Under the pieces are notes generated by a model, which was given only the letters and a program-made list of their open reading frames with translations, did no database searches and was not told the DNA's origin. A stretch of 64,000 nt of DNA from Ichthyophthirius multifiliis (Eukaryota; Ciliophora; Oligohymenophorea; Hymenostomatida). Position 1 is the stretch's first letter. Each line of letters begins with the position of its first letter. Made by a program: the position numbers and the translations under genes. Shown here in pieces: positions 50,427-62,105 of the stretch. The stretch spans positions 62,001-126,000 of the forward strand of contig NW_004087746.1 of NCBI RefSeq assembly GCF_000220395.1. The letters run 5' to 3'.

Positions 50427-51449
50427 ATGGAATAGGATAAAAAGTTTTCAGCTAAGGATGCAATAGTTATATTAATAATTGAAATATGTTTTCGAATTAA
50501 ATATTCTAATATTAAAATAATTAAAAATAATATTTATAAACATATAAATATTAATAAGAAATAACAAAATAGATTGTCAAATATAGCAAATTTAATAAAA
50601 AAAGCATTAAATACATTAAGAATTTTAAATCTTTGATTAAAATTAACCGAAAATATAAAGAAAAATAATATAAAATAAGAACTATGGTAAGAACTTTACA
50701 CAAAGAAGTTTAGAATTAAAAATAAATTTTTATAAGAAAACTAAAATTTAAATAAAGACTAAAATTATTATATAAAATAATTTAAAATCGAATTATTAAT
50801 ATAGACCACTAAAATTAATTATTAATTGAAAATATAAGAATAGCTAGATAAATAAATACTTGAGAAAAATTAATTAGAATAAATTAAATTTAAACTAATA
50901 GATATTGACTTAAAATAAATAAATAAGTTCATTTAATGAGATATTTGTTTTAATTAATAGTAATTTAATGAAATGAAAATAATTTAATATAAACAAGAAT
51001 AAATTTAGCTTAATTAATTAATTAAATTAATGAAATTTAAAATTTATATTAATAGATTGAATATAAAAATTTAATAAATAATAATTTAGAAATAAAAAAA
51101 TGTATTCATTTAAAAAAAGAAAGATAAAAAATACTTAAATATGAATATATTATTTAAAATTAATATAATAATAATTACATCAGACTCAAATTAAATATAA
51201 AATTATCCTAAATTTAATTAAAGGATACTAATAAATGATTTATTTTAATATAAATAATGTTAATCAACGTAATATTTTTAAAGAAAAGAAAAAAATACTT
51301 GCTAATTTTATTAAAAATAAAACAAGAAACAATTATAAATATAATACTTTTTAGTAAAAAAGCCATTGTACCTCAATATTATTTAAAATAAAAAATTATA
51401 ATTACAATTTTTTGTAATTAAATTTTATAAATTTTGTTTGTTTGTTTGA
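50427..51449 (+). pseudogene. Possible decayed coiled-coil gene
   Basis: One frame stays protein-like for about 340 codons: MEQDKKFSAKDAIVILIIEI at the start, then NIKQELWQELYTKKFRIKNK, IQEQLDKQILEKNQLEQIKF and FNEMKIIQYKQEQIQLNQL. The heptad pattern suggests a coiled coil. It is interrupted by TGA at 50634-50636 and 50937-50939, which could be stops in a dead gene or lie in unrecognised introns. Two stops in 340 codons is not far from chance in such DNA, so the case rests on composition (Glu, Gln and Leu periodicity). No family recognised. Confidence 0.35.
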
Positions 51450-51731
51450 AAAATATATATTATATATTGTTTTTATATATAAATTTATACTATTTATATT
51501 TAATATATCTTTATATATTATATTTTATTATTATTTAATATTTTTATTCAATCAATTAAATGCAATTTTAAATTATTTTTTTATAAAGGCAAATGATAAA
51601 ATACAATAATTTTTTAATAAATAAATAAATATAATTATTATATCTTATATTTTATTTATATTATTTATATTTTCTAATAAAATAAATTTTAGTAATAAAA
51701 TTAAAAAAAAAAAATATTAAATTTTAATAAT

Positions 51732-53957
51732 ATGCAAAAAGTCAGTTTTACTTAAAAAAAAGATTTAAATTAATCTTCTAAACAACCTCCTCAAGTATTT
51801 TAAAGTTTTGATAAGTGTCAGGATGAGAATGATATTAGATTTAAAAGTTTTTTTTTTATTTAATTAATTAATTTAACCTTTTAATTAAAGAATATTTCGA
51901 AAAAAAATATGATGATAATATGAATTATATTAAATAAATTTAATTCGAGTAAAAATCATCATATGAACCTTTTTTATTTGCTTAAAAGAATATTAAACAT
52001 ATCATTGATTAGGAAAATAAAAATAAAATTAAATAAAAGAAGCAAGTTTTAAATTAAGTAAGTTAAACGATAAATTTTTAATCTGAAGCAGATAACGTAT
52101 CTATATATACCTAAGGCACATTTAATGTAAAAATTAGCAAAAATTTGATTTTAATATTTTTAATAAAAAAAATTGAAGATTAATTTGCAATAATTATGTT
52201 AACTTGAAGATTAATTATAGTTTTTAGTTTATGTATTTTATAATACTAATAATTTTAATTTTTTTTAAAAAATTTATATTTTTTTTTTTTAGTTTTCTTA
52301 AAATGGACCTGAAGAATTAGGATTTCCTAATTTTTAATAATATTGGGAAACATTTTTTTAATTAGATTTTAATAAATTATATCTATTGACTAAATAAATA
52401 GAAAATAAATAGACTATAAATTAATAACTTTTATTAGATGTAATTATATAAATATAATTATTATTACATTTATTTTTCTAAATTTTTATTTTATTATATA
52501 TTTAATAAGATATCAGCATTAGGCCTTTTTTAATGCGTTTCTCTAATGATTTTCTAAAATACAAATTTGTTATAAAATTCAAATGTTATTGAAATTATTA
52601 GCATTTTCAAGTATATACTAGAAATAATTCATTAAAATTTACTTATTTTAATTTACTTGATTTTGTAGTAAATTAATAAGGAACAAATAAATACTGTAAA
52701 ATAAATTTAAAATTTATTATTTTTATCATAATTATAATGATTAATATATGTTATTAATTAAAAATTTAAAGATATGGTTTAACTAATTATAGCTTATTAT
52801 AAAAATTAAAAGAATAAGAAATATGAACTAAACAGTTATAAACTAATTAAAACGAAACAATATTTTAGTTGAAAACCATTTAAAAAATATATTAAAGTAA
52901 ATTATTTAAAAGCGAAAAAAAATACCAAAAAAAAAAAGTTTAACTTATTTATTAAGCAATTTAAATGAGATTTAAAGAATAAACCCTATTATAAAAACTG
53001 TTAAATATTGTCTTAAAGAAAAGCAATCAATTCAATGTTTAAATTTATATTTTTAAAATGTTATGTTATTTAATTTTTTTTATTAAAATCAGATATAAAT
53101 TACAAGGAATATTTGATAAATGCAATTTTTTTATCAGTAAAAAATTTTTAATTAAAAATATTGAAAAATTAAAAAAAATGATTAATAGACTAGAATACAA
53201 GAAAACAAATAAGAGTCACCAATAAAGCATCTTTATGTCAAAAATGATCATAATTTGAATATGAATTTAGAAATGTTAAGTCTGCCTTAAGGAACAGAAG
53301 TAGTAAAAGAAACACCTTTTTTACCTTAAAGAAGTTATTAAGAAATGATTGAAAAACCTTATACTTTAATATTGGATTTAGATGAAACATTAGGTCATTT
53401 CAATTAATAAAAATAATAATTTGTATAGAGGCCTTATTTGTAAGAGTTTTTAAATGATCTTTCTAAATTTTATGAATTAATCATATTTACTGCAGGAATA
53501 AAGGAAGTAATAAATTTATATTTTTATTTAAAAAATAAATGAAATAACTTTAAGTTTTATATAGTACGCAGATTAAACAGTGACAGAATTCGACAAAAAT
53601 AAATTAATTTAACATAAATTATATAGATAACATTGTTAAATTTAAGGATTAGTGTACATTAAGGATTTAAGCCGTGTAGGAAGAGATCTAAAAAAAACAA
53701 TTATTTTAGATAATAATCATCATAATTTTTAATAATAACCTGATAATGCTATTTTCGTAAAAAGCTGGTTTGATGATAAGGAAGACGATGAATTACTATT
53801 TCTTAAAAAAATACTTATAAGTAAAATTTTTATTTAATATTATTAATTAAAAAATATAATAGAAATTGCTGAAAGTAAAACAAAAGATGTGAGAAAAAGT
53901 TTATAAAAATATAGAGATTTTATAGTAAGATAAATATCTTAATAAAAAAATATATGA
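51732..53957 (+). CDS. SCP/NIF-type (CTD-like) phosphatase with long N-terminal extension
   Basis: The C-terminal part (about 53330-53940) is an FCP1/SCP-fold phosphatase. TLILDLDETLGHF carries the catalytic D-x-D-x-T, then RPYLQEFLNDLSKFYELIIF and TAGIKEYADQ, then HKLYRQHC, YIKDLSRVGRDLKKTIILDN (Lys and Asp of the second half of the site), NAIFVKSWFDDKEDDELLFL and VRKSLQKYRDF. Enzymes of this class remove phosphate from Ser/Thr, for example on RNA polymerase II or lipin-like targets. The N-terminal 350 or so residues (MQKVSFTQKKDLNQSSKQPP onward) are Gln/Lys-rich with helical parts and no recognised domain. Introns are frequent and the two halves could in principle be separate genes, but no promoter-like gap or TGA clearly divides them. 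TGA 53955-53957. Confidence 0.78.
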
Positions 53958-54096
53958 AAAAAAAATAAAATATAATGATAAATATATTTATTACATTTTA
54001 AATTAATTTTTTATTTTTTCTTAAAATTATTAAAAAAAAAAATATATAAAAAAATAATATAAAAATAATTATAATATTGTTATTATTTTATAAAAA

Positions 54097-54132
<36 letters not shown>

Positions 54133-54235
54133 TATATTAATATTTATAAATATTTCCTTTTAAAATTTATATATATATATATTTATATTTATAATCCTTA
54201 TTTATTTTTTATAATAATTGATTTTTTTATAATAT

Positions 54236-55750
54236 TCAAAAATATAAAGATGAACTCTAAAATTTAGAAATAATTCTATCTTTTCCTATTTCGTCATAGT
54301 CTTATTTCGATACCCAAAATCTATCTTAGTTTTACATAATTTTAGCTAAAACAGCTCCGCCAATAAATACATTATACATTCTATTAGGAGGATCCTTAAA
54401 TTATTTAAAAAATAAAATATATTAATAACAAAGTTAAATTTATAAAATAAAAATTCTTACAATAACTTTAACTTTTATCTTGCTGTCCTTGTATGATTTA
54501 TTTTTAAGAATTTCTTTTTTGTATAATTTTATAACTTCATTTTATAAACGAGTAGGAAATCCCGGAAAAGTAGTTGTTCCGCCAGAAATCAATATATTTT
54601 AATACATTTTTGATCTTAAATCTATTTCGCATTTTTAAATTACATCGAAAACCATATTATGTACTCCACCAAAACTATGTCCATCAAAACAAGGATTAAA
54701 TAATAATTCTGGAGCTTCAAATCTTTCTCTTCCTATTTTAATTGATGTTCCATCTGGGAATTTATATTCTTTTTCCAAGCAAGTAGTTTCATTAGCAAGT
54801 TCTCTATCTACGTCTAAATCCCCACTCACATAACATAATTTTTCTTTTAAAGTACGTATTTATTCAAAATCAGCTGTTGAGTTAAAAGCATAACCTCTAT
54901 ATGTTATTTATTTATATATATATTTTTTTATATATATATACCTTCTGAATAATAATTTAACCAAATATTAAGTTAAATGTCTTCCTGCTATATTCATTCT
55001 TTATACTAAATGACCAAGAATAAAATTCTCATAAACTGGAATACAATGAGTAACACCATCTCCTGCATCTAGTAAAATTCCTGTTTATAAACCCTTTATT
55101 ATATTTTAAATTTATCGAAAAACTGCATTTTTATACCTCAGCATATAAACTTAATAAAGCTTAAATGCCTATTTACATTCTTCCAAATTAAAACTTTTCA
55201 AATAATAGTTCAGCCATATTTTTTTTATTTTCATCAGGATTTAATACAGCTTCAGTCATTAAAATTGTGCTTCCTTATGTATTTTATTTAACCTTTTTTT
55301 TGATATATCATAATTTATTTTATTTATAGTTTACTTTTTTAAAACAATAATCCCATATGATTTCCATATCATCCCAATTTTTGACTATTCCCTCTTCAAC
55401 AGGCTTACTTAATTCAAGCATAGCTTAATAAGGAGCAGCTTCATCTCCTACCATTATTTCCTTAGTTATTTTTTTTTTATTTAATTTAAAAGTATTAAAA
55501 AATTATATCATTATATTTTTATTTATTATTACTTTTAATTCTATATCATCTATTTTTTAATTATATCTAAGCATTGGTCTTCCTAATATTGCAGGAATCG
55601 AATACATTGGGAAATTATCACCTCCAAAACCAATTTTAATATAACTGTATTTAAATTTATGTTAATTTAAATTAATTATCAGTTTTTTTTTTAATTAAAT
55701 ATGTACCCTGTTCCTGCATCAAATACAATAGGTAAGTTGTTTTACGCCAT
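54236..55750 (-). CDS. ARP2: Actin-related protein 2 (Arp2)
   Basis: Subunit of the Arp2/3 complex that nucleates branched actin filaments. The N-terminus [12 protein letters not shown] is split by an intron. It is followed by [37 protein letters not shown] and [19 protein letters not shown], then [90 protein letters not shown] and [20 protein letters not shown]. The residues RGYAFN, the [10 protein letters not shown] match and the EDPPRR..VF.GGAVLA type end distinguish Arp2 from actin and Arp3. Nucleotide-binding loops are intact. It has about six short introns. Start complements 55748-55750, TGA complements 54236-54238. About 400 residues. No other Arp2/3 subunit lies in the window. Confidence 0.93.
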
Positions 55751-56177
55751 TAATCTATTTATATTTATTTATATACTTATTTATTTTTCTAATAGTATAT
55801 TTATTTAATAATTTTTTATTTATTCTGAAATATAAAATATAAATATAATTAATCTTATTAAAGATTATTTTTTTATAAATATAATATAAATAATAAATAT
55901 TTTTTTTTATTAAATAAATCAATATATTTAATTATAATTTTATTATAAATTAATTAGATATAATATATTCTGAATTTATTATGTTTATAAAATTAACTTT
56001 TAAAATGATATTTTAATATTAAGAGTATATTAAATTTTTTTAAAAAATAAAAATACTATTATTTTAATTTATACATTCATTTATTAAAATCTTAAAAATT
56101 AGTAAATATTAAAAAAATATTCCTTAATAAATAGTTATCATATTTTAATAAAAAAAAATACTCATTATCTATATAAA
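55751..56177. other. AT-rich intergenic region
   Basis: Arp2 promoter flank and DHHC 3' flank; nothing gene-like seen. Confidence 0.6.
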
Positions 56178-56936
56178 TCAAAAAAAGAATGCGAAGTAAA
56201 TAAAAGAATAAATATAAGTCAATGCGCCACTTACAATAAATATCTTGAAAATAATTATATTTTTTTATCCTATACATTTTCCAATCCAAATACAATGATG
56301 ATCATAACCTTTTATACATACGTCACAATAATCACAATGATGATCATTTTATCTTTTAACTATATTACATAATTAACAATAACTAAATTATTAATATTTT
56401 AATTATATAATTATAAAAAAAATAAAAATACTCAGGATGCTTTTTTATTTAATCTTAATTTAAGTCATTTTAATTAATATAGCCTGGATTGCTTAAAGAC
56501 GTTAATAAAAAAGTAAATAAATAAGTAAAATGTATTGCCCTTAATAAATAGATAAATAATTATCTTTAATTATCTTTAAGCTATACTAAAACTACTGTTA
56601 AAAAATAAGAAAAAGAAGATAAGATTGTAAAAGCAATAAGAAATAAAAAAACTTATAAAAAAAGTATATTAATAAAATAAATTATATTTAATTAAAAAAG
56701 GATAAATTTTTTAAATTTTTATTACTTAATACTTATAAAGATTATATAAAATTTAATATTTTTTTTTAAAAAAAACAAAAATTACAATGCGGTCCTAATG
56801 ATATAACTGGAACTGAATTTATTTAAAATAATATTTTATTTTTTCCATAATTTATTTATAGGTTTTATTATATTTAACTTATGTCTTCAGTATTTTATTC
56901 AATTGATATTTATTAATAATCTTATTATTATTTCAT
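56178..56936 (-). CDS. DHHC protein S-acyltransferase
   Basis: Transfers palmitate to Cys of membrane-associated proteins. The Cys-rich core is SYCQLCNIVKRQNDHHCDYC followed by DVCIKGYDHHCIWIGKCIG, with the catalytic DHHC Cys and the zinc-binding Cys/His pattern present. Just upstream is SNPGYINQNDL, the family's D/N-P-G motif, and earlier two membrane helices (near 56640 and 56510). Two or so more residues of cytosolic sequence, then a third hydrophobic segment (GALTYIYSFIYFAFFF), lead directly to TGA (complement 56178-56180). A fourth helix is therefore missing and the protein ends unusually early after the DHHC core, unless a 3' exon was overlooked. The start (ATG complement 56934-56936) lies 191 bp from the divergent UBR start. 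Introns are AT-rich and only roughly placed. Confidence 0.78.
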
Positions 56937-57127
56937 AAATGATTCTATAGTTATATATTTTTTTTATTTTTCAAATATTTATTATACAAAAATTATAAAA
57001 ATTAAAAAAAATAGAAATATAAAATATAATAAATAAAAATTGAAGATAAAGTATTATAAAATTAAAAGAATATAATCATTTTATTATTAAATAATAATAA
57101 TTAAAAAAAATTAATATTTTTTAAAAA
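56937..57127. promoter_or_regulatory. Short bidirectional promoter region (DHHC / UBR)
   Basis: Only 191 bp separate the two divergent start codons, so both 5' regions and any promoters must fit here. The sequence is A/T tracts with no identifiable box. Confidence 0.4.
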
Positions 57128-60100
57128 ATGAATAATAATCTAATATAATAAATTTTGTAACTTTAAGAATAATAATAAATTTAAAACAAACAAATAAATG
57201 ATATTCTTCAAAATAAAAGATATATTCCTTCCTACCCTCTTTCTGAGACTCATCATAAAGTATAGAAAATCTTCGAAATGTATATAAACTGTAACCATGA
57301 TTTGAATTATAAAATGTGCGAATCATGTTTAAAATGCGTAAAAACAAGGTTATTAATATTGATATTTTCAAATTTGGATTATTAAATAGAACTAGAAAAG
57401 TTACACTAATAAAAAAAATAAACCTATTGTGGAAAGATATTAGACAAAGATGATATTGGTGTTAAATGTATTGATTGTGAGCTTGATGAAACATGTATAA
57501 TTTGTTAAGAATGTTTTGAAAAAGGCAATCATTAAGGGCATAGGACTCGTATTTAGAGAGGATGTGCAGGTTGCTGTGATTGTGGTGATGTTGGAGCTTG
57601 GAAAGAATAAGTTTTTATATTTATTTTATTTATATTTGTTTTTATTTGTTTTTATTTTATTCTATTTTATTTTATTTGTTTTTATTTTATTTTATTTTAA
57701 AAAAGGGATTTTGTAGCGATCATTAAGCAAATATTAGTAAAGAAGATTTAGATTTTAATAATATAGAAATAGGAATAAGAATAAAAATAAAAGAAGTTAT
57801 ATAGGGTATATTTTATGATATTTTTTATTAATTTGAGGAAACTTTTAATTAATTGAATAGCTTTTATATATAGAAAGATTTTATTTGTTAAAGGTTAGTG
57901 TTTATAGGTATTGAAATATGCGAAATTCTATCTGGAAAGACAATTTTAATGCAGAATTTTTTAAACTTTTTAATAAATGAGAATCGTGGTGATGAAAACA
58001 AATACGAATTAAAGCATTGTTGTTTAGATATCCAAAATCAGACAAATTAATAAAATCTTCTTTTACATTTTATTAAAAGAAATAATTAATATTGCACTTG
58101 TAGTATTATGGAGAACTTATTAAGGTTTTTATGTTGTATAAATTTATAAAACTAGTAAAAAATAAAGCATTTTTTAATCAATATGTTCAGTGTTTTCGAA
58201 TTCAAAATAAATTTAGTTAAAGCCTATGTGAAGATGTTCCATTTTATATTTTAATATTCAGAAACAGAAGAACTTTAATATTGTCCTTTTTAAGATTTGG
58301 CTGTGTAATTTTTTACTTCTAATCTTTTAAATGAATGTACTTCTTCATATTAAAAAGATGATGAATATTTTGAGTTTGAGAAATAAAATTTTAAGAAGAA
58401 ATTCTTCAGTAGATTTTATTTTATTAATTTTTTTGAGAAAATTCTTGAAATTTGTGAACTTAAACATGGATTCGAAGAGTTATTCAAAAATGCGTTTTAA
58501 CATGTAAAATATATGACTTTTAGGAATAAATCAATTGATTATTTTATCCAAAACGAAGATTTCTAAGTTAAACTTACTGAAGTTTGCTAAAAAATTCATT
58601 TCAGAGCTAAATTTTTACTTCCGAAAATCCCATTAGATGCTTTTTTTGATAATGTTAAAGAACTCTAAAGAGCTGTTGAAGCTGAACTTTTAATTTAAGA
58701 AAGTTTTATGAATATTGTTTACTATTTATTTTAATTAGATAATATAGAAAAAAAAAAAAAACTCTATTTCTCATTAATAGGAAAAATCATGGATTAAATT
58801 TTGGGAAATAGTGCAAATACACATGCTTTAAATATTTAGTTTTCGTCTATTAATATTCCTTTGCATAGAGTTTTGGTGCTTTTGCTTTTTTGTTATTTCT
58901 AACTTGATTGGGATAATGTTAATGATGAGAAATTAAATGAACTTAAAGTTGGATTAGGTAAATCATCTTTTGAGAATTTTGATTATTTCTTCATTTAATA
59001 ATTGAAATATCCTTTAAGGACTGTTAATTTTATAAGAGTAATTTTTTATATTTTTGTCTTTTGTTTTTAAAAAATAAATAAAAGGAAATATATAACGGAT
59101 TATGGGTATACTAAGGAGAGAATTTTAAATATTAAATAATATGGTATTGTAATTGTGAAATATAATTTTAAATTTTAGACTGTTTATTCATTTAGTTTTG
59201 TTTTAGGATTTTAAAAAATATTAACTTTTTTGATATCTGGAAATCTTTTTCAATAAGACAAGAGTTTATGGATATTTATTCCTAAGAAGAAAAAATAATA
59301 AAGGAAGAAGATAAATTTTAATTTTTATAAGTAAAAATGTATAAGGATTTGTTAGAATTCATAAATTATATCCTAGTAGATAAAATGAATGTTTTTAATT
59401 TCTGTACATCTTTTTATTATGAAATAAAAAAACCAAATTTAAATGAAAAAACTAATCAGTTTTCGAACTTTTTCATGTCTTCTGTTTTACATAAAAATTC
59501 TAATTTTGATATTATGTTTGTATAAAAAATTTTTTAGTAGTATATGAGTAAATTGGTAGATTTTTCTAAATAAATTAATTACATTGCTACTTTTTCTTAA
59601 TCAAACAAAAAATTCTCTTTAAAAAAAGATTTTGATAATATCTATGATTACTCTTATTACTTCTGGTATTCTTCGCTTTTGGCTAATTATTATAGCTTTT
59701 TACATGAAAAAAAAGAAAATTAAGAAAAAGCAGCATTTTATATTCTTGGAAATTGCTTTGTGGATGAAGTAATAGCAGAAAATCTTATAAATAAATCTTT
59801 TTTTGAATTCTTATTGAATTTATTATAGAATAAAATTTAATAGATTAATATTATTAGTTTTTGGGTTTAACCTATATTGAAGATTATTAATATTTATTAA
59901 GTTTATATAGAAAATAAAGGAAAGAAAGATGAAGAAACATCTTAGAAATGTTAAAAAATATTATCTTTATTAGAAAACTAAAACTTTACAGAAGAATTAA
60001 ACTAAACTATAAGTTTTCTAAAAGACAAGAAGGAAAATTAAAAAAATAAGGAAAATGATTTAAAAAATATAAATGAAAAAAAAGCAAATTAACAAAAAAT

Positions 60101-61883
60101 ACTGGAAAAATTTAAAAATAGATAAAATCTTTTTGTAGAAAAAAATAAAGAATAATTAGTAAATTTAGAAGATAATTAAACATAAGAAATGGCTTCTTAA
60201 AAAAATACTTGTATTATTTGTAAAAAAGATGCTCTTTTAAATTACGGAGTCTTAGCTTTTGCATAAAAAATGAATTTGAATTAATAATAATCTAAAAATC
60301 AAAAAAAATAAGGATTTTGGCATTTTCATTCCTGTTTTCATATAATGCATAATTAATGTTATTTAGATTTTGTGAATATTAAATATTAATAAGAAAATAT
60401 TGAATTAAATTGCCCTATATGTCATAGAATATTTAATATTTTTGTCGAGTTTGTTGAATCTTCTTAAAATAATTAATCATTTGAAAATATTAACTCGTTT
60501 TTATTTTAATTAGAATGTGTTAATAATAATAATTATTATTCGGTTTTAAATGATTTAGATGAAAACATTGAGTAAAAAACTGACCAAGAAATTAATATGA
60601 ATCTGGAAAATTCAGTAATTGAAATGATAAAGATAATCCAAAATTACGACTTTTATTCTTTTTTGTAAAAAAACAGGCTTATATATTAAATATTGAAAAT
60701 TGTTTTGTAACATTTTAATCACTTTTTTAAAAATGAAAGCTAATATTTTACTTAAAAATAACAATTTGTCTAAAGGTTTTAGTCATAAATTGAAAATTTA
60801 AATCAAATTTGTTTCAAAAGTTAACATAAAAAAATAGACTAAGAAAATATAAATGAAAATAAAGACTAAAATAATATTTAAAATAATGAATAATAGGAAT
60901 AAAAAATAAATGAAGAATCAGAAGAAAATACATATAAAGAAGAAGAAAAATAATAAAATAAAGATGAAGATATACACTTATTATAAACTGATATTTAAGA
61001 TTAATATTTAAAATATTTGTTTAATTAATTTGCGTATTTTTAAAATTCAAATTTTTTAATAATTATTTAAGATTCTCTTATTTAGGTTTTATCAGCTAAA
61101 TATTATTAGTTTTTGAATTGTAAAAAGGATATTTTACAAAAAAAACCCTTATTTAATTAAAACGAGATTTTTTGTGAATAAAACATATCTTTTATATATT
61201 AAATATGGGCTTTATATTCTTTATTTATAGACTTAAATGAAAATCAATTAGTAAATTTGAACTTATAATATGATAATGAAATATAATAAATTAATTCTTT
61301 AATATATTTATTTGGAATTAAACAACCAGAAATAGAAAAAAAAATAAAAAAAAGCATTTCTTAATTACTCGATATTCCATAAATACTCGATTTTTATAAC
61401 GAATATAATTGCTAATAATTTTAATTTATAAAAATTGATAATAACTTTAATGATTTTTTCAACAAATATTATAATAAAAAATGCGAAAATTGTAACTCTT
61501 ACTGTATATATGGGCCAATGAACTTATGTATAATTTGTGGAAAAGTCCTTTGTTAAAACAAATGTTCTAAAAATACAATTCTTAATAAAGGAAACCTTAA
61601 TTCGCATTGTTTAAAGGAACATTATGGTAGCGGAGTATTTATTGAAATTAGTACAACTAATATTATAGTAATATAAAGTCCTCATAACTATAGAGCTAAT
61701 GGAATTTATACAGATGAATATGGATAACAGTATAAATAAAGTCATTAAGGTGTTAAATCATATAGATTAGATTTCTAATTGCTAAATATTTTGAGAGATA
61801 ATTATGTTAAAGGTACATTGCTTGATTGGATTGTGGCTTAACAATAAAGAAATAATTAAGTATACTTAAAAAATGTATTTTGA
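57128..61883 (+). CDS. UBR-box and RING-H2 E3 ubiquitin ligase (N-recognin type)
   Basis: Large protein of about 1,500 residues. The UBR box (about 57420-57730) reads YCGKILDKDDIGVKCIDCE, ETCIICQECFEKGNHQGH, RTRIQRGCAGCCDCGD and AWKEQGFCSDH: all zinc-binding Cys/His are present, including the GCCDCGD signature, so it should bind destabilising N-terminal residues. A long helical middle follows, then a Lys/Asn/Gln-rich charged linker with coiled-coil character (60.0-60.2 kb). The RING-H2 (about 60205-60440) reads TCIICKKDALLNYG, FWHFHSCFHIMHNQC and LNCPICHRIFN. The C-terminal UBR-type domain ends with CSKNTILNKGNLNSHCLKEH, ANGIYTDEYGQQYKQSHQG and SYRLDFQLLNILRDNYVKG. An intron of T-rich TTTTATT repeats spans about 57611-57705; other introns are few. 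ATG 57128; TGA 61881-61883. Confidence 0.92.
57611..57705 (+). repeat. Intron made of TTTTATTT-type repeats
   Basis: Intron of the UBR gene composed almost wholly of T-rich units (TTTATTTTATT, TTTGTTTTTATT), immediately after the GCCDCGD exon and ending AAAAAAG. The codons flanking it join as AWKEQ|GFCSDH. Confidence 0.8.
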
Positions 61884-62105
61884 TCAATTTTTTAATTTTT
61901 ATTAAATTTGAATATAATTATTTAAAAAATATAAGTATATATTTGTATTTGTATTTTATACAAAATTTATAAAATATATTCAAAAAATAAAATAGGTAAT
62001 TTTTTTAAATTATTGATAGTTTAAGCTTTATATAAGAAAATATGTAAAAATATAAATATAATAGAATTATATATACATATATATATTTAAATATTAAATA
62101 TTTAC

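Noticed and set aside
57111-57371. Minus-strand open frame overlapping the start of the UBR gene
   Set aside because: The plus strand encodes a clear UBR-family protein with zinc-binding residues; the antisense frame is a by-product.
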